Source: Rickettsiales bacterium
Lineage (GTDB): Bacteria; Bacteroidota; Bacteroidia; Cytophagales; Cyclobacteriaceae
Reading direction: 5' to 3'
Assembly (NCBI GenBank): GCA_002729235.1
Contig: PBTY01000056.1
Coordinates: 27,351 to 91,350 of the forward strand
DNA: 64,000 nucleotides
The translations under genes and the position numbers were made by a program. Below, in pieces: positions 24,772 through 33,542 of the stretch. The notes below the pieces were generated by a model. The model searched no databases, was not told the DNA's origin, and saw only the letters and a list, made by a program, of their open reading frames with translations. Numbering within the stretch: position 1 is the first letter of the stretch; each line of letters begins with the position of its first letter.

Positions 24772-25052
24772 GGTTCGATTCGTTTAAAGTCGTGAGCAAA
24801 TTGATTATCGAGATAGTCTTCAGGAGTTGGCCAGATCAGTTTCATCAGGATCCTCACTATACCATGAAGAATGAAGAGGCCTATGATAGCAAATAGATAA
24901 ACCTGAAATACGCCTGCATCATACGTGGCAGCCGTTGGATCCACACGCCTGAGTAAGATGGGGCTGTAACTCCAAAGTAGGAGCCCCACCGCTATGGAGA
25001 ACAGTTCTCTCCATACTTTAACATACTTCCATAATTGTTTTAATCTTTCCAT
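24693..25052 (-). CDS. Three-helix membrane protein, holin candidate
   Basis: A 119-residue protein with hydrophobic helices at about 15-33, 49-70 and 100-118, and a charged loop between the last two. Its stop lies 79 bp inside the CHAP gene. Size, topology and direct coupling to a lysin gene are as expected of a holin, but no sequence family is recognised. Confidence 0.6.
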   Translation of the reverse strand: MERLKQLWKYVKVWRELFSIAVGLLLWSYSPILLRRVDPTAATYDAGVFQVYLFAIIGLFILHGIVRILMKLIWPTPEDYLDNQFAHDFKRIEPWQKLKLSTFIFFAFLFAAVLLARVI

Positions 25053-25054
25053 AA

Positions 25055-26068
25055 TTAGATGAGTTTTAGATTTTGAGTGGGAGCATAAACAGTGACTCCA
25101 TTCTCTGTTAAAATTTGGGATACACCTTGCCGGTTATTCGTCAGGTAGCCTATTACCGTGTTAGGCTCAAGCGCAGGAAGTATGTAATCCCCCTCGCTGT
25201 TTTTTAGCAGTGTGGGCATTTCTGTAATCACCAGATCGAGAGCCCGGCTATCCTGAAGGTATTTTTGAAAATCCTTTTGAGATTCAAACTCACCCAATCC
25301 GGATAGTGTCCAGATACCTTGGGAACTTTGCTTCAAGCCCATTCTGCGAAATTCAGCTCGTATTTTGACCTTTGCTGGCTCGTTGCTTTTGAAAGCTACA
25401 CTCAGCAAGGCATTGACCGGTGTGGTCACTTTTACCCTTCCAACACGAGCATTAGTAAAGTGACTTCTCACTGCGCGATAATCATTGGTGTCTTTCATTT
25501 GCTTCAATGCATTGAGGACAGCAAACAGGTTTTTGCTATTTGCTCCTTTGATTAGCTCCTCAGCTATGGTTTTGCTGCTCGCATTTGCTGTAGCAGAACC
25601 ACCTCCGGTAATTTGAGCAAATACACTTTCCGATACAGTGGTAGGAAAACCTCCGGCCCGAAGCGCTCTTTCAGTACCTGTACCGAATACTCCATCTGGT
25701 GTACCATTGGGACGAATACTTGTACTTCTAATGTTGGAAGCTGCCTGACCACCCAACCGCAACAACCCATTTTGCAACTGCACCACCAGACTTCCACGAG
25801 AACCTTTCTTCAATGGAAAACTACCAGAAGTTCGCACTGGATTTCGGGTAGGAGTAGGAAGAGAAGGGATAATATTATTGACGGTCAGCGATTGCCCTCG
25901 ATCCATTAGTTTACGATCTTGCAGGTAGTTAAAAAGCAGGTAGCCTCCTCCCAATACTGCTCCAGCCCCAATGCCGTATACTATGTATTTCTTTCTGAGC
26001 TTTGCTTGCTTCTCAGGGTCTATCTTTTTTTGAGGTGATCTTTTTACTCCTACTTGTTTTATTGCCAT
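25055..26068 (-). CDS. Membrane-anchored protein with peptidoglycan-binding-like domain
   Basis: A 337-residue protein with a basic N terminus, one membrane helix (about 29-46, YIVYGIGAGAVLGGGYLLF), and a segment resembling a PG_binding_1 fold (about 82-145, 'LKKGSRGSLVVQLQNGLLRL' and 'PDGVFGTGTERALRAGGFP'). The C-terminal 180 residues are mixed. It probably anchors in the virion or host membrane and contacts peptidoglycan. Follows its upstream neighbour by 4 bp. Confidence 0.65.
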   Translation of the reverse strand: MAIKQVGVKRSPQKKIDPEKQAKLRKKYIVYGIGAGAVLGGGYLLFNYLQDRKLMDRGQSLTVNNIIPSLPTPTRNPVRTSGSFPLKKGSRGSLVVQLQNGLLRLGGQAASNIRSTSIRPNGTPDGVFGTGTERALRAGGFPTTVSESVFAQITGGGSATANASSKTIAEELIKGANSKNLFAVLNALKQMKDTNDYRAVRSHFTNARVGRVKVTTPVNALLSVAFKSNEPAKVKIRAEFRRMGLKQSSQGIWTLSGLGEFESQKDFQKYLQDSRALDLVITEMPTLLKNSEGDYILPALEPNTVIGYLTNNRQGVSQILTENGVTVYAPTQNLKLI

Positions 26069-26072
26069 TTTA

Positions 26073-26498
26073 TTAAGGTTTTGAGTTGATAATCTGCATG
26101 GCTAACCCATACTCTTCGGTATCCAATTCATCTCGCAGGTCTGCTGCCAGGTTTTTCCCATACAAATCCCTATAAGCGCGTTGTACTTTTCTGAAAGCGG
26201 ATTGTGAAGGGATTGCTTCCAGTGTGATAAAGACCACTTCTTCATTGGTGCCCCAGCCAAAGGAGTTGTCATTTTCAAACGCCTTCTTTAGTTGAGTAGC
26301 ATAGGCCGATGGATTCCCTTCAACCAAAGCGTCTTGTTCCCTGACATTTTTCTTGAAGCTTCTTATGACCCCACGAATACCCAGAAATACACCTACTCCA
26401 GCCCCTGTTGCTAATAGGGCAGTAGTGAGCTGACCTCCCAGGTTAATTCTGGGACGTTGGCTATATGCGGCTTGTATGGCTGTTGCGGGAGGTAACAT
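26073..26498 (-). CDS. Membrane protein of the structural block, unknown
   Basis: A 141-residue protein with a glycine/alanine-rich membrane helix near the N terminus (about 20-45) followed by a helical soluble domain (FENDNSFGWGTNEEVVFITL). No match. It overlaps the next upstream gene by 1 bp, so it belongs to the same co-translated series. Confidence 0.55.
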   Translation of the reverse strand: MLPPATAIQAAYSQRPRINLGGQLTTALLATGAGVGVFLGIRGVIRSFKKNVREQDALVEGNPSAYATQLKKAFENDNSFGWGTNEEVVFITLEAIPSQSAFRKVQRAYRDLYGKNLAADLRDELDTEEYGLAMQIINSKP

Positions 26499-26686
26499 TA
26501 CTTCTTGACACCAATTTTCATTTTCACAACATTCCTGGCAAAGGCATCTGTCCTGAAGATCTTTTCCATTTTTATGATGCCTTCAGCTCCGAAGGTGGAG
26601 ATCATTGTTTCAAAGGCCTTTTTTACCTGACCAACCTCTACCTGGTTTTTTGCTTGTAGTTTGATTTGTAAATTGAATTCTTCCAT
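26498..26686 (-). CDS. Small protein, unknown
   Basis: A 62-residue basic protein with alternating strands and a helix (starts MEEFNLQIKLQAKNQVEVGQ). One-base overlaps on both sides show it is read in the series. Confidence 0.5.
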   Translation of the reverse strand: MEEFNLQIKLQAKNQVEVGQVKKAFETMISTFGAEGIIKMEKIFRTDAFARNVVKMKIGVKK

Positions 26687-27555
26687 TAGGCTTCTTGATT
26701 TTGTTCTTGCTCTTTTGCTGCTTGCTTTTGTTGAGAGTTTTTGACTTTTGCGAGCTGGTTGAGGTAGTAAATAACCTTTCCTATTACAGTATCATCCTGC
26801 TGAATTTGCTCACCCAGCTGGGAGATCATTTGAATGATTTGCTCGAATTGCTCATCATCAAATAGCTCACGGAAATATTCAGCAATATTGAGCAGGTTTT
26901 GTTGCTCTTCTGAAAGTTGACCAGCTGCTGGAAGCTGACCAGGCTCTTCTCCGGAGAGCTCACCAAGTGTAGCCGCCAGCCCCTGCATTTCTTTAGGATA
27001 CTTCTTTGCTAATCCACTGACCGCTCCAGGCAAGAGTGCCTTTCCCAGCTCTACCAGTCCCAACTTTTTAACTAATTCCTCTATCTCGGACTCCTTTTCT
27101 TCTATCTGGGAAGTAGCTTTTTCGAGTTCCTTTTCAAGTTTGTTGATCTCTTTTTCCCTGGCAGCCAGTTCCTTTTTCAGGTCTTCAAAGTCTCGCTTGA
27201 GCAGTTCATCTCGGAGCATGTTGCTGACCTGACCATGAATTCCGTCCAATGCTTCGCTTTTTGCTTCAGCCAACTCGTTGAGCTTGCTCTTGAGTTGCTC
27301 ATTTTCTAGTGACAGCTTTTGTAAAGCCAGTTTATCTGCTACGTTCCCATGTTCAGGTACTTGCTCTGTTTTCGCTGGATAAACTTGCTCTTGCTCCGGG
27401 TGCTCTTCCTTTCGCAATACCTGCAAATGCTGCTGTGCACCATTGAGCTTGTATTTCACGTAGGCACTCTCGCTATCAATTCCGAGTCGCTCCATCTCTT
27501 CATACTGCTCATCTGAGAGTCTAACTGATCCGGGTTTCCTGTGTCGCTCTTCCAT
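26686..27555 (-). CDS. Long coiled-coil protein
   Basis: A 289-residue acidic protein dominated by an extended coiled coil (about 75-170, heptad Leu/Glu/Lys pattern including 'KEINKLEKELEKATSQIEEK'), with a short basic N terminus (RKPGSVRLSDEQYEEME) and a helical C-terminal domain ending in a Gln-rich tail. It may be a fibre, scaffold or internal virion protein. No family match. Overlaps its neighbours by one base each. Confidence 0.6.
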   Translation of the reverse strand: MEERHRKPGSVRLSDEQYEEMERLGIDSESAYVKYKLNGAQQHLQVLRKEEHPEQEQVYPAKTEQVPEHGNVADKLALQKLSLENEQLKSKLNELAEAKSEALDGIHGQVSNMLRDELLKRDFEDLKKELAAREKEINKLEKELEKATSQIEEKESEIEELVKKLGLVELGKALLPGAVSGLAKKYPKEMQGLAATLGELSGEEPGQLPAAGQLSEEQQNLLNIAEYFRELFDDEQFEQIIQMISQLGEQIQQDDTVIGKVIYYLNQLAKVKNSQQKQAAKEQEQNQEA

Positions 27556-27866
27556 CAGTCGATAAGTATTACTTGTAGAAATTTCACTTTCTTCTGTTGA
27601 GTAGATTTGTTAGTGATCCTAATTGAATCAGCATGCTCATGAATGTTCTCTGAAAGGGAAGGGTTGGTATAATCGTATTCTCCCAAATCTGAAGAGATAC
27701 TCACTCCATCTTCCACATTGAGAAGAAACCAGATTTCATTGTATGCTGCCAGCTCAATTTGTTGATCGGGTTCAAGGTTCAAATCCTGAAAAACCATTCG
27801 GTAATTCCGAAACCCTCTTTCCTCAACACGCTGGGGCATATATCTTATGGCCAACTCCTCAGTCAT
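27555..27866 (-). CDS. Beta-rich small protein of the structural block
   Basis: A 103-residue protein with mostly beta-strand pattern (IELAAYNEIWFLLNVEDGVS, DSIRITNKSTQQKKVKFLQV). Likely a single beta-sandwich, as in minor capsid or spike proteins; no family match. Overlaps the upstream gene by 8 bp. Confidence 0.55.
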   Translation of the reverse strand: MTEELAIRYMPQRVEERGFRNYRMVFQDLNLEPDQQIELAAYNEIWFLLNVEDGVSISSDLGEYDYTNPSLSENIHEHADSIRITNKSTQQKKVKFLQVILID

Positions 27867-28179
27867 TTTCTAGCATTTCAGGTTGTTCTTCTATCACCAG
27901 CCAAAGTTTTACTTCATAGGGTGGTGAGCCTATACCAGCATCTTTATAAGATCCGGTGATGTAGTCGCCACTGATTTCAATATCTAATGGATGGATAGGG
28001 ATATTGGCAATGGGTTCGTTGAGCTCCACTTCATTACCTGTATTATCCAGATCATAAGAAAACAAGTACCGATCTTGCTTGAGTCGGTCATGATCCCGTT
28101 CGACAGAAGTAACTTCAATGATGTAATCCTGAAATTCGACTCCTCTCGGACTAAAGATTGATAAATCTCCTAAATGCAT
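27859..28179 (-). CDS. Beta-rich small protein of the structural block
   Basis: A protein of 106 residues starting at MHLGDLSIFSPRG (ATG at 28179), 7 bp after the stop of the preceding gene. The open frame extends upstream to 28248, but the added residues are Met/Thr repeats produced by reading the neighbour's Asp codons in another frame, so I rejected them; an ATG at 28197 is a possible alternative. The sequence alternates strands and turns (YEVKLWLVIEEQPE near the end) and fits one small beta-sandwich. Confidence 0.55.
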   Translation of the reverse strand: MHLGDLSIFSPRGVEFQDYIIEVTSVERDHDRLKQDRYLFSYDLDNTGNEVELNEPIANIPIHPLDIEISGDYITGSYKDAGIGSPPYEVKLWLVIEEQPEMLEND

Positions 28180-28186
28180 TTTTTCA

Positions 28187-28768
28187 TCAATAGTCATCGT
28201 CATCTTCTTCGTCATCATCATCATTGTCATCAGAATCACCGCCATCACCTGAATCTTTGATCAGGCATACTTGTACATCTTCCCATTCATCAGCGATACT
28301 TTCCCACACCCAATAATCCTCTTTGAAATCCGTCCATTGATCCCGGATCTCCATGGCTATCGGGTTAGGGAACTCATTGAAATACCCATTGATCGTCAGG
28401 TAGAAATAAGACCCCAACCGTTTGGGTAGTGCGAAGTATAACTTCTCACCGTAGCGGATCGAAACATCGAAGCATTGCTTGTCGACATCCTGGTAGAATT
28501 CCTGGTTCAACCCCATAATCAATTGCTGCGTGATCGGTACATCGGGAGCACTGCCCAGATAAATCCGATTATGGTTCATCTTTTGAGTAGGTGCATTATG
28601 CGTTACGATCACACCGCATACTTTTCGAGAGCCATAAGGAATCTTTACCTTGAAGGTCTTGTATTGGTTTGCTGCATCCACACGCAAGGAGATGGGAACA
28701 AATGTTCTTTTTATCAAGTGTTGTGTGACCTCACCTGCTATTTCTTCGCTATGAATGCCACGAATCAT
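28187..28768 (-). CDS. Beta-rich protein with acidic tail, capsid/spike candidate
   Basis: A 193-residue protein with strong beta-strand pattern (FKVKIPYGSRKVCGVIVTHN, YFYLTINGYFN) and a C-terminal run of about 20 mostly Asp/Glu residues. It looks related to the next gene upstream (28765): both open with R[KT]TF..., a V..AN..Y segment and a strand pair around KIP/ELP and V[KC]G. A jelly-roll or beta-sandwich virion protein is the best reading. The acidic tail may bind Ca2+ or basic partners. It overlaps the upstream gene by 4 bp. Confidence 0.55.
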   Translation of the reverse strand: MIRGIHSEEIAGEVTQHLIKRTFVPISLRVDAANQYKTFKVKIPYGSRKVCGVIVTHNAPTQKMNHNRIYLGSAPDVPITQQLIMGLNQEFYQDVDKQCFDVSIRYGEKLYFALPKRLGSYFYLTINGYFNEFPNPIAMEIRDQWTDFKEDYWVWESIADEWEDVQVCLIKDSGDGGDSDDNDDDDEEDDDDY

Positions 28769-29157
28769 ACCTCTTCTTCTATTAGTAAGGCCAGGGTTAC
28801 TTGGTAGCCGTTTCCAAGATTTGCCCGCTCATGATTTGTGTCCTGATATCGAACCTTGACAGAAAGATCACCAGGTAACACTTCACCTAAGTCAAAGAAG
28901 CGATCTCGAGGAGCTACACTGATACTGGAAACCAGTATTTTGCTGTCAAACCCCTCTGGGAAAAGCTCATCGCCACCAATCTCTATTTTTTGGTTTCCCC
29001 GATAATAGAGCTTGTTGGGAAAGTCAGAAGTGAGCTGTAGGCCTTTGACAAACTTTGTCTTCTTGGGCAATTCCCAATTCACAGGTGAATAGAGCTTATT
29101 GGCCTCATTCACCTGAAAAGAAAAAGTCTTCCTGATTTCCCGTGTCTCCTTTTCCAT
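28765..29157 (-). CDS. Beta-rich protein, putative paralogue of 28187-28768
   Basis: A 130-residue protein with eight or so predicted strands (KTFSFQVNEANKLYSPVNW; KILVSSISVAPRDRFFDLG; YQVTLALLIEEE). Shared segments with the 193-residue neighbour suggest an ancient duplication. The spacing and size are like single-jelly-roll capsid or vertex proteins. No family match was possible. Confidence 0.55.
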   Translation of the reverse strand: MEKETREIRKTFSFQVNEANKLYSPVNWELPKKTKFVKGLQLTSDFPNKLYYRGNQKIEIGGDELFPEGFDSKILVSSISVAPRDRFFDLGEVLPGDLSVKVRYQDTNHERANLGNGYQVTLALLIEEEV

Positions 29158-29170
29158 GGTCTACTTCAGA

Positions 29171-29797
29171 TTATGCAGGAACAGTGGAAGTGCCAGCCAA
29201 TAATACTTTTACCAATGTTTTGTCCGGAGCATCATCTCCCAACTCGATCATGAATTCGAATTCTTCATCATCTCTCACAAACCTTGGGTTCTCGAGGTAA
29301 TAAGTGCCAAGATTGACCTGCATGTTATTGTCGGTTACAAACTCTTGCATTGGCCGCTCATCTACAATGATTTTCTTGTTGGCCATGAAAGTCCATACTC
29401 CGTTTTGCAATCCGGCTACTGCTTTGATAGAATCAAAGTTGGTAGACTTGATTAACTGCTTCCAAGCGGTATCTGATTGTGGAATGTCTCCATCAAACAC
29501 TTTAGCCAGGAGTGTGATTCGGTTGCATAGAAATAGCCTGTCTTTTGGAAGTTTGGATTGGGTAACATTGGTCACTCCAATTTCCTTGGCATCCTGTGTT
29601 TCAAACATGTGGATGGTAGCCTTATCTCCCCCGTACTTAATGGCATAGTAGGCACTATCTGATAGCTGAAGTCGGCCTTCCTTTATTCCTTCGGCTACTT
29701 TGACCATTGCAGGGTCATGCTTTTTACCAGCTTCCCTCAAGGAAAGGTGGGCATTTACGATTTCGAGAAACTGTTCTCTTGAGTTTTTACGCATCAT
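29171..29797 (-). CDS. Major structural protein candidate (mixed alpha/beta)
   Basis: A 208-residue protein. The N-terminal third is helical (QFLEIVNAHLSLREAGKKHD), the rest is a beta-rich domain (RPMQEFVTDNNMQVNLGTYY; DEEFEFMIELGDD; TLVKVLLAGT). Its central place in the block, with an isolated upstream gap (41 bp) that could hold a ribosome-binding region, makes it my best candidate for the major capsid protein. It has no HK97 signature. This is inference from context and predicted secondary structure. Confidence 0.5.
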   Translation of the reverse strand: MMRKNSREQFLEIVNAHLSLREAGKKHDPAMVKVAEGIKEGRLQLSDSAYYAIKYGGDKATIHMFETQDAKEIGVTNVTQSKLPKDRLFLCNRITLLAKVFDGDIPQSDTAWKQLIKSTNFDSIKAVAGLQNGVWTFMANKKIIVDERPMQEFVTDNNMQVNLGTYYLENPRFVRDDEEFEFMIELGDDAPDKTLVKVLLAGTSTVPA

Positions 29798-29837
29798 GTA
29801 TTTAAATTTTAGAAATGAGATTAAATTTTTAGATCAA

Positions 29838-30455
29838 TTATGCCACGGCACTTAGCTCCAGAGCATCTGTTCCTTCCAGCTCCAGTATCTCCGGATTACC
29901 GAAAGCCCCCAAGTCAGCTCCCTGAAAGGGTTCTTCCTCTTCTTCCAGTTCAAGAGGACTTTCCTCTATGATTTCATCGACATTCCCTTCCTCCAATTGT
30001 CGGATGATATCATCGACCTCAGAAGTGTCAAAATTTTCAACTTCACCGATATCTTGAATAGGATCATCCAGCATGATCACCGTGCCGTCTTCCAGTTCGC
30101 CCAATCCCAGCTTTTCACCAAGTGACGGAGAGAGTTTGTCGAGATAGACTTTTTTGCCGAGGGCTTTCAAAGAAGCCAGGGCCCGATCTTTCGCATTGCT
30201 GAGCTCATCCTGAAACCCATCTATGCCTGAGACATTAGGGTCTGCCTTTGGGCCAAAACCATTTGAAGCGACCATGCCCACACCTGCAGAGGTGAGCCAG
30301 TCTTGCTGATACCACGCTCCTCCAAAGATGGTGGCGGTTCCAATCCACAGTGAATGCCTGCCTACTGCGGATCCCGCCACCATTCCTACCAGCCCTGAAC
30401 CCAGGTTTTTACCCGTTTCGATGAAGCTATTTTTTACGTTTTCTGTCTTTTCCAT
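29838..30455 (-). CDS. Glycine-rich membrane protein with acidic C terminus
   Basis: A 205-residue protein with two short glycine-rich membrane segments (about 18-38 and 40-66: SGLVGMVAGSAVGRHSLWIG then a second), and a strongly acidic C-terminal half (many Glu/Asp around 130-190). Suited to insertion in a membrane with an acidic face toward a capsid or DNA. No family match. Confidence 0.55.
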   Translation of the reverse strand: MEKTENVKNSFIETGKNLGSGLVGMVAGSAVGRHSLWIGTATIFGGAWYQQDWLTSAGVGMVASNGFGPKADPNVSGIDGFQDELSNAKDRALASLKALGKKVYLDKLSPSLGEKLGLGELEDGTVIMLDDPIQDIGEVENFDTSEVDDIIRQLEEGNVDEIIEESPLELEEEEEPFQGADLGAFGNPEILELEGTDALELSAVA

Positions 30456-30481
30456 TTTCTGTATGTGTTATTGATATTAGG

Positions 30482-31951
30482 TTACAAAAGGGCTGTGGGT
30501 ACAAGCTTTTCACTTTTCTTTCCTTGTGTTTTTCGCTTTGGTGTAGCCTTACCATCTCCCTTAAATCTGCCTTTGGAGTCCCGTTCACGTTTATTGGTCA
30601 TACCAATTCCCTCTACTGGCTTTTCTTCCTTTTTCCTGGATTGTTTCACCACATAGAATACTCCTCCTCCCACAACCAGAACTCCGGCACCAATAAGGAG
30701 AGCCGTCTTGTTCTTTTGCAGGAAGCTTTGTTTTTCCTCGGTTGGCTCCACAACTGTAGCTGGCAATGTGGTGCTCGCAGAACGACTAACAGCTGATGAC
30801 GAACTGGAAGTCGGTACAACAGAAGGGGTTGGCGTCCTTCTTACTGTTGAGCCAGGTAAAGAAGTTGGCCGGATAGGCGAAGTAAACCTCGTGAGCGATC
30901 TTGGTACTGATCGAGGGAGTTGTCTTACAATTGGTGCTGGTGCAGCACCTCCTGATCTTCTGGAAGAAGGAACTAAAGACCTTGCCTGGTTGACTGTGTT
31001 AGTTACCCGGTTACGGATTTGTTTTGCATCATCGACTACCTTTTTCCCCTTATCAAATACACCGGTAATCTTATTGAGTATAGCTGCCACAGAACCTACT
31101 GCTCCTGAAGCTGCCGCTATAGCTGAACCTGTCACAACAACTCCAAGTCCTTCCATTTCTACGGTGCCTTGAAGCATGGATTCTATCTCATCAGCATCCA
31201 TTTCGATAACCATTCGCTCAAATGGATCAGCATAATCATCGGTAAAATCTAATGGACTTCCCAACTCAACACCACTCAGTGGTACTGACTTGTCTCTGTT
31301 TCCTTTACCAGTAAGAATAGCTTTTTTGAGGTTGCTACTCTTACCTCCAGCTAATTCGTAAATTTTATTGGCTTTTGAGATAGCACCTTTCAGTTTGGAA
31401 AAACCACTCATGCTCATTCCCCTCTTTCTTGCTTCCGCATCACTGAGGTAACCAAATCTTAAACGTTCGGCCACTTTCATGAGGTTAGTTTTCATGGCAA
31501 GCAAAAAGCCATTTCTAAGCAAGATGGTCGCTGGGTTTAGAAACCTATTGAAGGTTTTTACTACGGGCTTGAGGATTTTCTTGCCTGTGAACTTTGCTGC
31601 CTTTTTGATGCCTCTTCCTACTGGACGAATCACCTTTTTGCCGACAAACCGTGTGGCCTTCTTCAATCCTCTTCCTATCTTCTTGAAGAAGCCAAGCTCT
31701 CCAAGGCCATCTACTACATAAAGATTTTCTTCGGCATCTGCGTACATAACTACATTGCCATCTTCATCCAGGATTTCATAGGCAATTTCTGGTTCGTGTA
31801 CATAGCCAAGTGCTTCTAAAGCTTCTATTTGTTGACCATTCATGCCTTCTTCCTGAAGCAATTCAAAGTCTATATCCTGGATATCGAGATTGTCTAAACC
31901 TGATCCTTCTAATCCTTCCAGTGTAAGTCCGTCTAAACGATGTAATTCCAT
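30482..31951 (-). CDS. Large multi-region membrane/structural protein
   Basis: A 489-residue protein: an acidic N-terminal third, a basic lysine-rich stretch (about 90-140, KKIGRGLKKATRFVGKKV-like repeats), a glycine/alanine membrane-like helix (about 263-285), a Ser/Pro/Thr-rich linker (330-410), a C-terminal membrane helix (about 418-437, ALLIGAGVLVVGGGVFYVV) and a basic tail. It resembles a minor structural protein linking membrane and nucleic acid. Its stop lies 26 bp before the next gene. No family match. Confidence 0.6.
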   Translation of the reverse strand: MELHRLDGLTLEGLEGSGLDNLDIQDIDFELLQEEGMNGQQIEALEALGYVHEPEIAYEILDEDGNVVMYADAEENLYVVDGLGELGFFKKIGRGLKKATRFVGKKVIRPVGRGIKKAAKFTGKKILKPVVKTFNRFLNPATILLRNGFLLAMKTNLMKVAERLRFGYLSDAEARKRGMSMSGFSKLKGAISKANKIYELAGGKSSNLKKAILTGKGNRDKSVPLSGVELGSPLDFTDDYADPFERMVIEMDADEIESMLQGTVEMEGLGVVVTGSAIAAASGAVGSVAAILNKITGVFDKGKKVVDDAKQIRNRVTNTVNQARSLVPSSRRSGGAAPAPIVRQLPRSVPRSLTRFTSPIRPTSLPGSTVRRTPTPSVVPTSSSSSAVSRSASTTLPATVVEPTEEKQSFLQKNKTALLIGAGVLVVGGGVFYVVKQSRKKEEKPVEGIGMTNKRERDSKGRFKGDGKATPKRKTQGKKSEKLVPTALL

Positions 31952-31956
31952 AATTA

Positions 31957-32868
31957 CTAGGTTAAAATTTGTGTTAGTTTATATGCTCCCAGACCTACTC
32001 CAAAAGCCAGTAATATCTTTCCAGCCAGTCCAGTTTTGATCTTCTTTGTTTTGGTGATGATTGGTGTTTCAAAGGCTTTTACCTGAACTACTTCTGTAGA
32101 TGGCTGCAGCCTGGCATTTGCTTTCTCCACTTTGGGCAAAGGTTCCTTTTTAGGCACTGGCTGAATGACCAATCGCTTTTGTTTGGGAATGGTACTTTCA
32201 GAAGTAAGCCGTCTTAGCTGAAGTGCGCCCCTACGTGTTCGGGAACCATCAAGCCCGTCAATTAAAAGATCAAGTGAATCCACTCCACTGATCTCCTTCA
32301 AGCCATTAATTTCTCCTACCGGTGTAGGATCATCCATATCAAAATCTCGGAAACCTGAGAACGGCACTTCATAATCAAACTGATCGGTCACGCAATCCAT
32401 GGTGATATGAGCAGGGCCATGTGGTACTATCGGATAGATGTGCTGGAAGTGCTGTTTACCTCCGTACTTCGTGATTCGAAGCTTATGAGGAATATCCAGA
32501 TTGGTTAGAATACTGGATATGAAGACGGAGTAGCAATCACAATCGACTCCTTTTTTTCTGTCAGCCCAGGCACGAGAAGGCCTTCTTACTTGCTCTACTC
32601 CAGTCTTATCCTTTGCATACTGAATATGGTTGTAAACAAACTCCCAGATGTTCTTGCAGGTTGATTTAAGGTCTGATCCTTTGAGATGGCTGGCCAGTAG
32701 CTTAGTATCCGATTTGGTTTCGGGCACCAGCTGTTTAATCAGGTTGATCGTGTGGTGCAACCTGGCTTTCCCCTCTGAGCGAATTACAGAATCTTGTTCA
32801 ATGCTCCTCGGGATGATTTTATCAAACTGATAGCCTGGCCGAATATGTCGTTTTCTCAGCGCCTTCAT
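31957..32868 (-). CDS. Transglutaminase-like cysteine protein with C-terminal membrane anchor
   Basis: A 303-residue protein. Residues about 40-165 follow the papain-like/transglutaminase plan with a complete candidate triad: Cys112 in GVDCDCYSVF, His143 in FQHIYPI and Asp158 in ITMDCV. A Pro/Lys-rich linker follows and the last 20 residues form a membrane helix (GKILLAFGVGLGAYKL). It could be a virion protease or peptidoglycan/peptide hydrolase for entry or assembly. One-base overlap with the upstream gene. Confidence 0.65.
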   Translation of the reverse strand: MKALRKRHIRPGYQFDKIIPRSIEQDSVIRSEGKARLHHTINLIKQLVPETKSDTKLLASHLKGSDLKSTCKNIWEFVYNHIQYAKDKTGVEQVRRPSRAWADRKKGVDCDCYSVFISSILTNLDIPHKLRITKYGGKQHFQHIYPIVPHGPAHITMDCVTDQFDYEVPFSGFRDFDMDDPTPVGEINGLKEISGVDSLDLLIDGLDGSRTRRGALQLRRLTSESTIPKQKRLVIQPVPKKEPLPKVEKANARLQPSTEVVQVKAFETPIITKTKKIKTGLAGKILLAFGVGLGAYKLTQILT

Positions 32869-33329
32869 TAAATAGTCAGTTTGATTGATTCCTGTTGTTC
32901 ATAAGGGATACCGTTGATCTGCGTAGAAGTCGTGGCTAGCAGATCAATAGAGACTTTTTGTCCACTTCGTATTTTTTGAACGATATCTGCACCTAACACC
33001 TGAATAAGTGTAAGCCAGCCTGCGGACTGAATGGCCATGTCAAAAGTTTTCTCGCTATTCTCGGATAATTGAATGGTCTCATTCTTGACAGTGGATGACC
33101 CAATGGATACGTCTTTATGGATGAGGTTTAGAAAGGGAAATTGAATGGCTAATGCTACAGGATTGGGATTCTGTAGCTTTACACTCGCTTTCAACTCAAT
33201 ACCGGAAAGCCCTACTCTATTGACCTTTATAGAAGTTCTGGTCACTATGGTTTGAGAGGCTTTTTGAAGTCTCAGCAAATACCGGCCTGCAAAAAATGCA
33301 GCCGCTCCACCTGCAATCCATTTGAGCAT
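32868..33329 (-). CDS. LEA/WHy-like membrane-anchored protein
   Basis: A 153-residue protein with an N-terminal membrane helix (IAGGAAAFFAGRYLL) and a beta-sandwich of the late-embryogenesis-abundant (LEA14/WHy) type: 'VNRVGLSGIELKASVKLQNP' and 'NPVALAIQFPFLNL' are characteristic. Its role in the element is unknown. It opens the leftward structural block, so the block promoter should lie in the 214 bp before it (33330-33542); I saw no clear TAnnTTTG motif there. Confidence 0.65.
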   Translation of the reverse strand: MLKWIAGGAAAFFAGRYLLRLQKASQTIVTRTSIKVNRVGLSGIELKASVKLQNPNPVALAIQFPFLNLIHKDVSIGSSTVKNETIQLSENSEKTFDMAIQSAGWLTLIQVLGADIVQKIRSGQKVSIDLLATTSTQINGIPYEQQESIKLTI

Positions 33330-33542
33330 ATTCTTAATGATTTACTCAAATATTGATTGCGTCATTTTTAGAAAAAAGTGAGCTTGCGAAACAGAGGGGA
33401 ACCTTTGGTTAATTTATCATAGATTGGTTTTTCAGTCGATTATGGGTGCATTGAAGCTTCTTTTACTGATCTCTTGCGAAGGTTTGGTTCTCTTGAATTA
33501 TTTGAACTGGCCTCTTCAAGATTTAGACTGTATTTTGGTAGT

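Noticed and set aside
28180-28248. N-terminal extension of the 27859 gene, full of Met and Thr.
   Set aside because: It is the Asp-codon run of the neighbouring gene read in another frame; the ATG at 28179 is a better start.
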